A stretch of DNA of 64,000 bases from Escarpia spicata (lineage: Eukaryota; Annelida; Polychaeta; Sabellida; Siboglinidae). The notes under the pieces are model-generated. The model ran no database searches, had not been told where the DNA came from, and saw only the letters and a program-made list of their open reading frames with translations. The stretch covers positions 39,030,258 to 39,094,257 of the forward strand of contig OZ023213.1 in NCBI GenBank assembly GCA_963995525.1, written 5' to 3'. This document shows, one piece after another, positions 1-12,320 of the stretch. Both the position numbers and the translations under genes were made by a program. The first letter of the stretch is position 1. Each line of letters begins with the position of its first letter.

Positions 1-1560
1 TTAATGAACTGACCTTCCCAATGTTAGTAGTGATTTAGAGATAAGGTTATTTTGTAATTAAATGTTTTTTCTTAAATAAATGACCAGCCCGTCGTTATTG
101 CTACATGTTTTGCATTGCGCAATGCAGTGATATCCTTCAAGTTGTAAATGATACATATCATCATTCTCCGAAAGCCAGCTTTCCTTAAAACATATTAAGC
201 TAAATTTAACGTTTATCATATTAAGTTCTTTAAGGAAGGCTTCTATTTCACTTTAGCATTGATTGATTCTATGTTTGTGCTTAGACCTTTCATTGTTTCT
301 TTCTGCCACTTTAAATTATCAAGACCATAGTAAGTGACATATTGGTTGGGTTTCATGAGATGTTTCATTTAACTGTAATATATTAAATGAAGAGTTAACA
401 AATATGTAGTTATAACCGAGAGTCTGCTATATATTAAACATATATAATTTATGATACAATCTACACTGAGCTTGAAAATCATACAGAGAACCACCATGAC
501 TGGCTGTCGGCAGTATATTGTTGAAATTGTAACATTGCCTTTTAAGCATAATATTTGTTCGTTTTTTCGCAGAAGAAAACAGATAAAATAATAATTGAAT
601 AATGATTTGACGAGTGTTGAATATGCATAGTATTACATATAAATTATACTCAGTTTGCACGATGTGGCTTACAAATGATAATAGGGTACTCTAAAAAAAA
701 TGGGTGTATAAAACATAAATTCAGCTTGCGTGATATCTTACACACACCGAAAGGAAACATAAAGTGGCATAAGCTTTAACATATGCTACATACATCACGA
801 GTGTAACAGTGAATAGAAAGAAGGTGGTGTTTGTCGACCCCGTGCATAGTTTCGAACAGTAGCCAAGGCGATAACAAAATAAGAAAACATGTAAAAAAGG
901 AAAACATTTAAACATCGCAAACAGCGCTCGAAAGGGAAAGGAAAGAGGATACGTCCTGTTATGACTGGAAAGTAAACTTTGTGGTTACAAAAATAATACA
1001 ACAAAATTCACCAGACACAGTGATCATTGCAGTTAAATTCAAGAAAAAATCACAAATATAGTATTCCAAGCATTTTCACCAATCAATATCATGTAGTCGG
1101 TATGGCTATTGCATTACCAGCATTGTCAAGTGCACCAAATTTGCAGCAAAACGAATAGTATATTGCTTCAGAGTTTCATTGTTTGTTGAAGATATATGAG
1201 CTAATGATAGTAGCAAATCTAGTTTTAACATATGCTACATATATCACGAGCGTATGCAGATGAGAATATCTTCATACATATGCGCACATAGGTACATGCA
1301 CATAGCGTCGTCATTTCTTAGTTCTACCGATACCCTACCGATACATACACCTGTTTTGGTGCGCACCCTGGTAGGCCTACTATATCATGCAATGTCACAA
1401 TTGCTAGCAAGTGTTCACAAAGCCACGAGTGGGCTATACAAAGCAGGTCGTCTATTATTTTGAAGGGCTTGGCCGAGTGAAGGCCCAATGACACATGATA
1501 TTGACTTACATATATTTCGTTTCCCAACTATCTGGTAATGTTTTAATATTGGAGAAGGTC
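1..1560. other. No gene recognised (AT-rich)
   Basis: Both strands carry only short, AT-rich open frames with no motif I recognise, no splice-bounded exon and no low-complexity array. A 24-base stretch near 1225-1250 (aacatatgctacatatatcacgag) closely repeats one at 778-802, which suggests a minor dispersed repeat. Confidence 0.5.
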
Positions 1561-1562
1561 GT

Positions 1563-2165
1563 CAGCCGTTTACCTTGTTTGATAAGTCCTTGACAATAAT
1601 TATCCTACCGATCGTCCAGCAGTCGGCCAGCTTCTTCAGTTTTTTTAGTTTTCTTGTTTCGAATGACAGTTTCGCGCAGCGCGCGGTCAAGTCTTCGTTA
1701 ACGAAGATTAGCGCATTCCGTTGTTATGTGTTGTGTTCTTTCAGTTTAAACCAGGCTCACTACACATTGTCCCGGATTCGTTCAGTTCGAAATCGCACGA
1801 TGATAGGACGGCTCTCCTTCTGTTTACGTCATAGGCAGTGGCTCCTCTCCAAGTCTTCGAGTCCGATTGGAGTGGTGACGCCCATCTTGTCGTTGATCAC
1901 TGACAGAACAATGGCGTCGGTGTTCGCCATCGCCGTTCTCAGTGATCCCGTGTATACGCAGATTAGGCCGACGGTGATATTGCTCCAGGGAGTCGCTGCT
2001 ATCTTCTAGCGTTCGCACTTCATCTTCGAGCTCTGCGATGCGTGCGCTTACTTGTTTAGTGAGGTTCTCATTGTTTGTGGTCAATGAGTCAATTTTGTTC
2101 ACAAGTTCGCGGGGGTACAGTTCTTTTTCATCTTCGCTAGCAGATCGTTAGATTAAGAACTGGAG
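1563..2165 (-). pseudogene. LINE ORF1p-like fragment, frameshifted
   Basis: Read on the minus strand this begins with a coiled-coil stretch (LTKQVSARIAELEDEVRTLE, about 2020-2085) followed by a QYHRRPNLRIHGI motif. That is the usual coiled coil to RNA-recognition junction of non-LTR retrotransposon ORF1 proteins. The frame then shifts near 1925. A second frame carries IVRFRTERIRD and ALIFVNEDLTA (about 1670-1800), typical of the C-terminal part of the same protein. These proteins bind the element RNA as a chaperone. One frameshift and several stops show the copy is dead. No reverse transcriptase follows on this strand, so it is an isolated fragment. The family call rests on motif recognition only. 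Confidence 0.6.
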
Positions 2166-2295
2166 GAAGAATTTAAGGAAACCAGGTTGGTGTGGGATGT
2201 GATCGGGATCGGAGAAGTCGGAAGAAGAGAAGAGAGGAATACTTCACTACCCTACAAAACGGCCATGTAGTATACCATTCCACGGCGAACAATGC

Positions 2296-2400
2296 GTGCG
2301 TCCTTGGCGCTTAGTTGTTTAGTAGGTTCTCAATGTCTATGGTCAATGAGTCAATTTTGTTCGGGGGTAGAGTATTTTTTCATCTTCGCCAACACATCGT
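2296..2400. repeat. Second partial copy of the ORF1 5' region
   Basis: The segment from 'tagttgtttagtaggttctc' to 'catcttcgccaacac' repeats about 2050-2150 (gaggttctcattgtttgtggtcaatgagtcaattttgttc...catcttcgctagc) with short deletions. It is a local duplicate of the LINE ORF1 start. Confidence 0.6.
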
Positions 2401-3312
2401 CATTATTCAGTAGTCTGATTATTTGTAGTGCAAGCATTTCTCCTGATTCGTCAGTATGACTACAGGTGCGTATTTAGGAGGAGGCATTGCAGCTGGCTTC
2501 CTTTCCAAGCACTATTGTCACGCAGCACTTCTTACACACAATTGACAAGGGTTGGCTGCTTCAACTTGGTTTCACAGGTGATGTAGACTTGTGGTAGCCA
2601 CTTTGCAATCGTTTAGTACTCTGTCGTATCACATCATGTTGTCAGGATCTCCCCGTAGTGGCAGCGTATATTCATGTGTAGTACTTGCCCGTTTTACGAG
2701 GCATTGCCTTTTTTCCGCAGATATGGTCAATTCATAATGTAGATGCTTCTGCAAGGCGTGTGTGAGGTTGTAAGCCACGCCACCTGAGAAATGAATGCAC
2801 AACGTCAGTCATTAAGCCGGAATATGTTCTCCCGTAAAATGATACTACTATATAAATGTTATTATTACGTTAACTTTGGAGCGTTGTATGTCCATCTCCT
2901 TCCTGGCACCGAGGCTTACACACATAAAGGAATTAATGCAATCGAACGACATGCAACTACAACAACGCCGGTGGTTTACTCTGAATTTACTTCCAACGTG
3001 GGAGACTCTGGTGGAACCTCACAGTTCCAGACGGCTAGCATATGAGACACGCCCCGCTACTTGATTAATGTGCGTCTGGAGCTTCTTTGACCTTGACCCT
3101 GCTGTGACGCGTACCAATATTAAGCCCGTTTTCATCGACATGTACACGAATATGCCAGGTCATACACGTATCCCCAAAATAGTATGTCATTTTATTTAAT
3201 ACTAACAAAAACCGAAGGTCGTCTTGTGTCGCCTTGCCGTTCGTTCGACCGGAACCGTCGCAATAAATAAACCTGCCTTCTTAGCTGGTGAACAGTTGGC
3301 GGACGTCGGGTG
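2401..3312. other. No gene recognised
   Basis: Short open frames only (for example 2791-3064 on the plus strand), with no family motif, no convincing splice sites and no repeat structure seen. Confidence 0.45.
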
Positions 3313-3377
3313 AAAGATCCAGAGAGTGAAAGACCCAGAGAGTGAAAGATCCAGAGAGTGAAAGACCCAGAGAGTAT
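3313..3377. repeat. 18-bp tandem repeat, about 3.5 units
   Basis: The unit 'gatccagagagtgaaaga' alternates with a 'gacccagagagtgaaaga' variant, ending at 'gagagtatacc'. It is a short minisatellite with no associated gene. Confidence 0.8.
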
Positions 3378-4540
3378 ACCAACAGTTGTAAGTACAGTTA
3401 AAACAGCTTCGTCAAACTATTTCTAGCTTGTTTGTTCAAATCTTTTATTTAGCAACACATCGGGCAAACTTTAATAATTTTCGTCTTGGCCAACTTTATT
3501 TCCTTGGCCTCGATTACCCAGGCGCCTTGGTGGCAGCTCTCGTGGCTGTCAAAGATTCCGTATTGACGATCTTTGCTTATGCTCGAGCAAAACAACAGAC
3601 TAAGTGTGAATAAGCGTGATATAAATACCAAACAAGGACAAATCTAACTAAAGAAAGTGCAACCGATGTTGCGCGCAACGGTCGGACTGCTAACTAATAT
3701 ATGTAGTCGCCAAAGTATAACCAAAATATGCTGATCTTGGTGGTTAAGTTTTAGGGTCCTCGGTTGGAATCCTGTAGAGTACTCGAAACTGTTGTTTGTG
3801 TTCATTTAGTTTAAGATTCATTTTATTTTGTATAATATTATTTCGTAATTTCATTTCGTTATCGAAAACATACATGATGTGTAAACATTATAGAGGATAG
3901 ACGTGCTAACTGGCAGTGACCAGTGAAAACGCGATTCTGAGCCAGACTATCTTCCTGGCGAAGTTACGCAGCCAGGTAAGAGTCAGTTAAGCGAGACTTA
4001 TTAAAACGCGGCAAATCCTGACAATACGTCACATATAACTTCATAAATTGATGACGCTTCAATTCATGAGTATACCAGTGTTGTCATATGTGTTGTGAAT
4101 ATGCAATATGGTGTATGTCGAGATTGTATATAGTGCCATATTCTGTAACACTTTTGGATCAGATAATCTTAAAATATGAAATATAGGTCTACTTTGTTAT
4201 CAATAGATAGAAATGAAATAACACTGAAGGAATTTGCTCACTTACGCGAAGCTATTTTATGAAAAAATTTCAAATTTTGCTTAGCGTAAAATTAGTTGTA
4301 ATCTAAAGGAATTAATAACTTGGCCAAAAATAATTATTATTACCGAAATAAACGTTTGAAATGTCTGGTTGGTTAACACAGCATTTAGGAATGTTTCTAA
4401 GCTACATGACTTATGCGAGAAACCTTCACGCCGCAAATTTACTGCGGTGTAGTTCGGCTGACTTGGTCATATCTGGAAACCTGAAATATTTCCAAGACTT
4501 ATATAAATATCGTGGAATAGTAATGCTGTATATATATATA
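3378..4540. other. No gene recognised
   Basis: AT-rich sequence with short open frames on both strands. None shows a domain, and I see no repeat ends here. Confidence 0.45.
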
Positions 4541-4542
4541 TG

Positions 4543-4693
<151 letters not shown>

Positions 4694-4780
4694 AGAAGTA
4701 TAGTTACACCTTTGCAGTGGCTCGCATTTCACGTTCAGATGTCTGTCGGGTGGATCGGAGTGGCCCCTCGGTGTGCGTGG

Positions 4781-4862
4781 GGTTGGAGTTTATATAGAGG
4801 GCTGGGTTATTGGTGTGGGTGCGGTTGGAGTTTATATATAGGGCTGAGTTATTGGTGTGTGA
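4781..4862. repeat. Tandem duplication of about 40 bp
   Basis: 'ggttggagtttatatagagggctgggttattggtgtg' is followed at once by 'ggttggagtttatatatagggctgagttattggtgtg', two near-identical units next to the microsatellite. Confidence 0.75.
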
Positions 4863-5184
4863 AAGGGGTAAAGGGTGGGTGATAATGTGCAGCATTATCA
4901 ACTGGTGACTACCACATTCCTCCACGTTGATGACGTTTGATCGCCACATTTATATCCCCCTTTTAAAGCACCCAACTTGAATTCCATTTTAAAATTTCTA
5001 AAAAATATATAAGTAATAAGTGACCAACTAGTCAATCTAACAAACCTAATAAATTTGACAATCGTTAAATAATATTATGCAACGTGTTATTAATCATGGT
5101 GGGCAACGAAATGTTGTTGCACTAGTCATATTTTCCCGTTGCTGTTGTCGACAGCAAGGGCTGCTGCCCGGCTGCTGTGATGTA

Positions 5185-5662
5185 CGCGTTCTACATCTTG
5201 TAAAACGCCTGCGCGTTTAGGGTGGCCACGCGAAGCACTACCCAACTTGGCAGATTGCGATGTGCTGCGATATACCGTGCCTGATGCACCAGCTCGTTCG
5301 CCAAATCCTGGTGCGGACACCGACTTGTTGGTGATCCCGAACACACTGTTCGTAAATTGCCGTACCCACCGTCTAAAATCTGCCAGACTACCGGTGAAGC
5401 AGTGCACATGTATCAGTTGGCGCTGGTGTGTAATCTTCCCCAATATCGCCAGCGCCTCATACATGACGCGCGAGGAGGAAATGCGTGCGTCCCCGCGGAA
5501 GTGGGGAACCAGATGCTTCGCCAACTCGTTAGCCAGGGCAATATGTCTCTCAAACAGTTGTCGTTCACAGGAAAGGCTCCGTGTAATCAAGGCCGCATTC
5601 GCCTATCGCAGTGCAGGCGGGACTGCAGATCTTGACCTGCACCCTGTCCGATGCATCCCTCT
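5185..5662 (-). pseudogene. TatD-family metal-dependent DNase-like pseudogene
   Basis: Minus-strand frames carry a series of TatD landmarks in the right order: AIGECGLDYTEP (about 5595-5640, the Gly-Glu-x-Gly-Leu-Asp strand with the metal-ligand Glu), ERQLFERHIALANEL, the motif HVHCFTGSLADFRRW (the conserved His-Cys-Phe-Thr-Gly turn) and, in a third frame, NLPSWVVLRVATLNAQAFY, the usual C-terminal helix. TatD enzymes are TIM-barrel amidohydrolase-fold 3'-5' exonucleases. The frame changes near 5575 and again near 5330, and the usual 'HCRD' motif reads PHFRGD, so a working enzyme is unlikely. The N-terminal metal-binding HxH part is missing. No introns are visible, so it may be a retrocopy or transposon cargo. 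It abuts the decayed LINE that starts near 5640. Confidence 0.6.
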
Positions 5663-8600
5663 CAAACGAATTTACCAGTCGAGTAAAGTCGAGCTAGACA
5701 TACTTAGAAATAATAATTGTAAAATCAACGCTCTTTGTTTACAAGAACGGTGGCTTAAGTAGGCTTCTGATATATCCTTATTACAAATTGATGGTTAAAA
5801 TTTAATATCACAAGGCAGAATATGTAGTGGTCAAGCTGGCCTAGCAATACAATATATCTTGATAAAAATTACAACTATAAATTGTTAGATATTTATACAA
5901 AGTCAAACATGTGGCAAGGACAATTATTGAAATAACATCAAACACCGTCAAGAAAAAAGAATCCTTGGAACTTTATACCGATCTCCTAGAGATGTCATTG
6001 AGAATTACCAAACATTCATTGACGAATTATGCCCTTAATTAGATAACCTGCAAAACATAACTGGTGAAGTAATACTAGCCGGAGATTATAATATTGATCT
6101 ACTGAAAATAAAAGAAAAAACATACTATGTGAATATGTTGACACAATCACAGCACATGGTTTCTTTCCTAAAATTACTTTACCAACACGTTTTTCAAATA
6201 CTAACTGCACGCTTATTGATAATTGTCTATGCAAACTCTCAAAATGTTTAAAAAAATCAACAACCGGTATTTCAATCAGCAGCATTTCTGATCACTTTCC
6301 GTAATTCATTTGCCTTGATTGCAATACAACTGTTACAAATGTCCTTAAATTTATCAAAATTAGACAACAAAATACTGACAGCCTTGAACATTTTAAAATA
6401 TAACTGAAGCGTTCAAATATTTATAATAAATTAAACAAGGATAGCGATACTAATCAAAACGACATTTACAACCTCCTTGATGAAACTATTACTACTGCTA
6501 TGGATAGATTCTTACCTACTAAAGTCATTAAATGTAATAAAACACAAACACAAAAAGTCATGTTGGACTACACAAGGTATCATTAGATCAATAACATTTA
6601 GAGTTAAATTGTATTCAAAGCTTAACCATATTCACATGAGAACAGCAGAATATGTTATTTGTTATACGTATTTTAATACGTGTAACACAATTCTTAAAAG
6701 AAATATTAGATTAGCCAAGCAAGCATATTATCAATCCAGTTTTGAAAGAAATAATCACGATATTAAAAAAGCGTGGTCTTTGATTAAATAAAAAATTAAA
6801 AGACAAAGAAAGAGACATTTCCTGATTTCTGTACAATTGATGGTGAAAACGTAACTGACAAGACTATTATTGCAAATAAATTTAATTCATTTTTCATCAA
6901 TATTGGTTCTACACTTGCATCGCAAATAACCAATACTGGAGATAACTCTTACAAAGACTATTTAAAACAGAGATACGTAAACAGACTTTCAATATTAAGC
7001 CAATAGACAATAGTACAACGATTAGCATAATTAATAACTTACAACCAAAATCTAGCTGTGGCAAAGATGATCTATCAACCAAATTACTATAGGTAATTAA
7101 AAATGAAATAAGTGAGGCAGTCACTCTAATAATTAACCAATCAATAACAACTGGCATATTTCCAGATAAATTAAAAATTGCAAAAGTTATTCTACGTTTT
7201 TAAATTGGTGATAAGACAATCTTTGATAATTATCGTTCAATTTCTATCTTACCAGCTATTTCCAAGATATTTGAAAGATTTGTGTTTAATCAAATGCACG
7301 AACATTTTAATTCCAATAACTTTTATTATGAGAATAAATACGGGTTTAGGGAAAACCAATCTACGGAACTTGCCACTCTAGAAATAATAGACAGAGTTTT
7401 CAAAGAACTTGACGAATCAGCAACTCCTATGAACATATACCTAGACCTTTCTAAAAGCTGTGACACAAATGATCATAACATTTTATTACAACAACTAAAT
7501 TATGAGGGACTAAATTGTGCAGCACTAGATCTATGTAAAAACTAGTGATCATTTTACATTCATAAAGTATGCAGACGACACCACTCTTTTTAGTACATTG
7601 AATAAATTCCAATCCCTGGATGGCCAAGTCCAAAATCAAAACATAAATAAACAATTATAAAATATACGCAGGTGGCTAAAGGCAAACAAACTTTCTCTTA
7701 ACATTAAAAAACAAAATTCATGGTATTTTATATGCCCCAAAAGGAAATCGAACTTCTTAAAATAGAAATAGATGGAACAATATTGGATGTTTACAAGGTT
7801 TTAATTTTTTAGGTATCACCATAAACCAAAACCTAAATTGGTTCAGCCATATAAACAAAATAGCGAATAAAATCAATAAAATAATTGGAATTTTAAATAA
7901 ACTTAAACATGTATTACTTAAGAATATATTATCTATAATGTATAATTTCTCATTCTTTCCAAGATTAATTATGGCATATTGATGTGAGGTCATCAAGCCC
8001 ATCGCATTTATAAACTTCAAAAAAAGCATTGCAAATTAATAGTTACTTCAAGCAAATGCAATTCCTACACAGATCCCATCTTCAAAGAATGTAAATTTCT
8101 TACGTTGGATGACATCTATAGACTCCAACAGCTCACTTTTTATTACAAATTGATCAACAAGCTTATACCAGAATATTTCAGTTGTATTCCATACACATAA
8201 AACTTTGCAATTCACCAATACAACACACGTGGTAAAAACAACTTATTTATTCCCAGAGTTAATCATCAATACGCAAAAAAATGCAACAGACACAACGTTA
8301 TACAAACTGTTAACAATACTCCAAATATCATCCATGATAAAATTTCTACACACAGCTCATATGATTTTTTCACTTATACAACAAATTACTTTAAATTATG
8401 AATCATGTTGTCATATTTCTAACTGTTACATCTGTCATTCTTAAACTAGACATGACTTTGAATTTGTTTAAACTAATTTATGTATATACTGTGTACACAC
8501 ATATAGGTATGCATGTATAGTTGATAATCATATAATTATGTTACATCAGTAGGGTGGATCCCATGATAGCGGCATATAATTGTCTTAATGGGAGCCTCCT

Positions 8601-8682
8601 TGACCTTACAATGAATATGATATTGTAGTTTATATGCTTATGTCAAAATAAATACTGTGTGTCTGTCTGTCTGTCTGTCTGA
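5640..8682 (+). mobile_element. Decayed non-LTR retrotransposon (jockey/CR1-like)
   Basis: The plus strand holds an apurinic-endonuclease region (LYRSPRD then EVILAGDYNIDLL near 5975-6110) and a reverse-transcriptase region (ISILPAISKIFERF near 7240, NKYGFRENQSTELATL near 7335, IYLDLSKSCDT near 7435, YADDTTLF near 7570, LKANKLSLNIKK near 7680). A C-terminal NYGILM...IYKLQKKALQI segment follows near 7970-8040. The domain order matches the jockey/CR1 group. The element ends in a (GTCT)n tail at about 8660-8682, as expected for 3' microsatellite-tailed LINEs. Stops and frameshifts occur every 100-300 bases. The 5' boundary is uncertain. Confidence 0.8.
7205..7720 (+). pseudogene. Reverse transcriptase core of the 5.6-8.7 kb LINE, broken
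   Basis: The longest surviving piece reads from the NYRSISILPA box through KYGFRENQST to DLSKSCDTNDHNILLQQL in one frame (7282-7545). The Asp of DLSKS is the first catalytic carboxylate, and the YADD box with the other two lies about 50 bases beyond the next stop, in a changed frame. Part of the palm between these two boxes is missing (7545-7560), so the polymerase is deleted as well as frameshifted. Confidence 0.75.
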
Positions 8683-8867
8683 TATTTGTGCAATACTGTA
8701 TTAATGAAAACGTATGCAAAAAACTACTTGAGAAACATTTGTTGATGTTTACGGCTTCAAACAAAACTTATTTCAGCTGATCCGATTGGCGGTTTGCCGT
8801 TGTATTTTCACCATCAACGAAACGGTGTGGTTTGAACACTAACGCTTAGATTTTTCACATTTGACAC

Positions 8868-8901
8868 ACACATACACACACATACACACACTCACACACA
8901 C

Positions 8902-8961
<60 letters not shown>

Positions 8962-8970
8962 ACACACACA
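8868..8970. repeat. (CA)n microsatellite
   Basis: CA dinucleotides with occasional TA interruptions. Confidence 0.9.
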
Positions 8971-9157
8971 TTGATAATACCCCTTAATCCGCTTCAGCCC
9001 TTGAATCTATATTACTAAGGATAGGATACACATGTCCGTCCCACTCCAATCGACTTCGTCATAAGACCTCGCAAGACCTCAGCTAGCTTTTTTATTTGCT
9101 TCAACGATTGCCAAGAAATTACAACAAGGCATAACATAACTGCTCGAGAAATACGTA

Positions 9158-9242
9158 TGCTTATATATGTATATATATATATATATATAATATATATATA
9201 TATGTATATATATATGTATATATAATATATATATATATATAT
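9158..9242. repeat. (TA)n microsatellite
   Basis: Alternating TA with a few TATG interruptions, immediately left of the transposon-split repeat beginning at about 9243. Confidence 0.9.
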
Positions 9243-9274
9243 GCGAAGCTCTAATTTATTAGAATGATCTTTAT
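9243..9274. repeat. Left half of a dispersed repeat split by transposons
   Basis: 'gcgaagctctaatttattagaatgatctttat' matches 31063-31096 almost base for base. The repeat then breaks at the transposon end at 9275 and resumes at about 15061. Confidence 0.75.
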
Positions 9275-9690
9275 TAGTCTAATCGGAAGAGGGGGGTATC
9301 GTGCACCCCCTGGAAATCAACTTCTAATAGGCGTCTCTAAATCGGAAAAAATCCGTAGAAAACGATGAGATGTTAAAAAGTCGTGCGGATGTCCCACGTA
9401 TAATTTTTATGCATTATCGAAAAAAAAATCTAAAAATCTATGTTTCAGCCGATATTGCAGATAACTGAACAAATAAAGTGTGTAGACACATGTTTTGAGG
9501 ATCAAAGATGAAAATGAAAGTGACCACACGTGTCCGTGGCATACTAGTATGCAAATTCATGGCGCCATTACCAAAAATCGATTTAAAAAAAATATATTGC
9601 AGATATGTTGAGAGAGGGATTGTGAGGGTTTTTTGCAATAATTTCAAAGGTCACGTGTTAGGGGGGTCAATTCAAGGTGTTTTGACTACA
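9275..9690 (+). repeat. Left terminal inverted repeat
   Basis: It pairs with 12312-12775 in reverse complement: the outermost 12 bases, the G-run/GTATCGTGCACC block, the CTCATCGTTTTCTACG block, the TGCATACTAGTATGCC block and the inner GTCACGTG...GGGGGGTCAA block all recur in mirrored order. Confidence 0.85.
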
Positions 9691-9797
9691 GAAATTCCAC
9701 TAAATTAATTTATTAACTCATTTATTGAAGTAGGTAATAACAGAACAGAAGACGTCTTCAAACTTTGCAAGGGAAGTGTTCTCCACTATCAAATCCA

Positions 9798-10847
9798 TCA
9801 CTCATCTTCGCTTTCAATGAAACCGTCAATGTCAAACTCGTCTTCTTCTTCCTCTTCCTCCTCCTCTTCACGATCACCAGTGTACGGGAGATCAACCAAC
9901 GAGGTTGGTAGGACAGGACCGCAGGACCACACCGGTTCCAACACCCCGTTGGAAGTCCTAATCCATCCCTTCCCCTCGTCGTAGGGTTTCGGCTTTTCCA
10001 GAATGGGTTCGTCAGCTCGCTTGTACAAGGCGACGCGGTGGTTCACACGCTGGACGTGCGGCTTCAGAGCAGAGTGGCAGGACGGAAGGCGAGCCAGGTC
10101 GAGGTTAGACTTGGAAGTGAGTTTCTCGTCCTCCCCCACCATCTTGCGCAGCAACTTGGCACGGACGACGTCCACCGAAGACTCACGACTCTATCCAGAC
10201 ATCAGGCAGGTGAACTGTTCCAACTGCTTTAGCACCTGAGGCTTGACGTTCCAATCGTCACCGTGTTGCCTGAACACCATTCCGAGGGCCTTTTCATAAA
10301 ACTGGGTCCGTGTGGAGGTTGTGCGACATCATCTTTGGGGTCAGGGAAACATCGACAACTACTCAACCTCTCTGTGCATAATTCATGGGAGAATAAGTAG
10401 AGTGTCGTACGCCTTGTGAAACCTGGGGTGCTTCTCCGGCTTTTCCAGGGGCCCCACCTTCCCCTTCCCTTTGAATGCACTGGTGCAGTCCTCTCCGCTG
10501 AACACATAGAACTTAAGAAGAATGGTGAAGTAGTCTTCTCCCAGGGATTCTGCGAGCTCAAAGAGGTTGAGCAGTTGTCGATGTTTCCCTGACCCCGTAT
10601 CCAGGTATACAGTCAGCTTGATGGCGTGAGTGTGATAGAATCACGACGATATCTGTGTCAGAGGCTCTGACCACAGCGTTCTTCTATCCGAGTGCGGCGG
10701 CATGATAGGAGGAGAGTAACACCCTCGTATCAGTCTCTTCCTGGTTGCTGTAGAGTGTGGGGAGCTTATGCACCTCGACCTGAAACACAAAGGGGCATTG
10801 GATTTTGAAATTTGAGGTAGAAAATTGAAAGAGTGAAATCGGCGTGT

Positions 10848-10879
<32 letters not shown>

Positions 10880-12049
10880 ATATCAGGTTTATATAATAAC
10901 AACAATAATAATAATATGGGCTTCCAACTCATCTCGGCTTTCGATGAGACGACTTGATAGGCTCTCCTCTCTACGATCAGCACTGCCATCACGGTTCTCT
11001 CCAGCCTTTAAGCTGCCTGTTGACCATTCCATACTCGCAGCAGGAGCTGACACAGCTGCTTCTTGTTGTCGTCATTTGCAAGGAACATCTTGAAGTCGTA
11101 TGGCTTCCTGGCCGGTGGTCCAGCCAGAATGATCTTCTCTGAGCTGCCGCGCCTCAACCTCTCCTGGGCTTTGATAGATTCCGGATGATAACTGTCAGTC
11201 GAGAACAAGAAGTGCTTCTTGGCCACCATCTGAACGAGCACCTGTAGGCATATCTCACCACAGGTCGGGGGAAGGTTCGCAAGGATATGGAGCAGCGCCA
11301 TGCCGTCCTGGATGAACAGGGCGTCCTTGGGGTATGGCAGATCATCTGGGGTGGCGTCTTCCAGAAGACAATGCAGAATGGTGGCTTTGTTGGTCTTGGA
11401 GAAAAAGCCATCTGGTGTCCCAAGGTTGAGGCAAAGGCATCAGGCAGTACTTCATGAGTTCTTCCAAGTCCAATGGTTCATCTTGACCCTGAGACTTGAC
11501 GAGGAGCAGGAACGCGAGGTTGCTTTGTTCTTGGCACTGGATGACCTGGAATGATAAATGGGTAGCATGTTGATACAGCGTGTAACATTTAAAAATACAA
11601 GTTCACATTAAAAATATTAAAAATAAAGGTTACCATTTAAAAATAAAAATAAAATAGCCCTCGGTGTTGGAACGCCTGATTACCTATCCCTATAATGATG
11701 TGAGGGTGACCTTCTTGTTGCAAGCCTCCATGGTCTTGAGTTTCTTCTTCTTGGGGTCGAAGAAGCTTCCTGGCTCTCCGCTCTGTAGGCGTCGGATGAA
11801 GTCAGCTTTAGCGGCCTTGACCACAGCTTCTGCTCGGAGCACGTCCATCTCGACGTCCATGGGGACGGGGGCACAGCTAGCCAGGGAGTAGAGCCTGTCG
11901 TTATCCGTGATGGTGAACGGATTTGTGAAGTTCCTGACAACAGTGAGGACGCGCTGAACGGCCTCCTCACCCTTCTTTACCTCAGCCATCTCGAACTCGC
12001 GATGTCTCCCCGCCCTTGGACAGTCTGAATCATCAATGAGGTCGACCAT
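9798..12049 (-). CDS. Spliced PIN/flap-nuclease-like protein of a transposon, probably broken
   Basis: Exon-like blocks on the minus strand run, 5' to 3', as follows. 12049-11690 holds a MADEXxE-type N-terminal block with NPFTITDNDRLYSLASCAP and a DPKKKKLKTMEACNKKV end. 11550-11030 contains FIQDGMALLHILANLP, FSTDSYHPESIKAQERLRRG and ANDDNKKQLCQLLLRVW. About 10790-10400 contains YSNQEETDTRV, an acidic VVRASDTDIVVIL patch and EDYFTILLKFYVFSGEDC. 10250-9798 has the C-terminal WIRTSNGVLEPVWSCGP region and a run of Glu before the stop. The spaced acidic residues (QDG, TDS, ETD, SDTDI) look like a PIN/FEN-type metal site, which is an inference. Stops and frame changes near 10660, 10560 and 10190 suggest it is damaged. 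It may be the protein that mobilises the element or a partner of it. Confidence 0.55.
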
Positions 12050-12320
12050 CCCGAGGGCCTTTTCATAAAACTGGGTCCGTGTGGAGGTTGTGCGACATCA
12101 TCTTTGGGGTCAGTTAAACATCGACAACTACTCAACCTCTCTGTGCATAATTCATGGGAGAATAAGTAGAGTCTTCGGTGGACGTCGTACGGGCCAAGCT
12201 GCTGCACGAGATGGTGGGGGAGGACGAGAAACTCACTTCCAAGTCTAGATGCTGCACATCCACGGTGTGAACCATCGCGTCGCCTTGTACAAGCTAGCTG
12301 ACGAACCCATTCTAGATTGA
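12041..12320. repeat. Rearranged partial copy of the same element's gene
   Basis: 12050-12172 repeats 10279-10398 in the same orientation (cgagggccttttcataaaactgggtccgtg...gagaataagtagagt). The following 12172-12310 matches the reverse complement of about 10005-10185 (cttcggtggacgtcgt...ccaagct...agatggtgggggaggacgag). It is a direct copy joined to an inverted copy. Confidence 0.8.
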
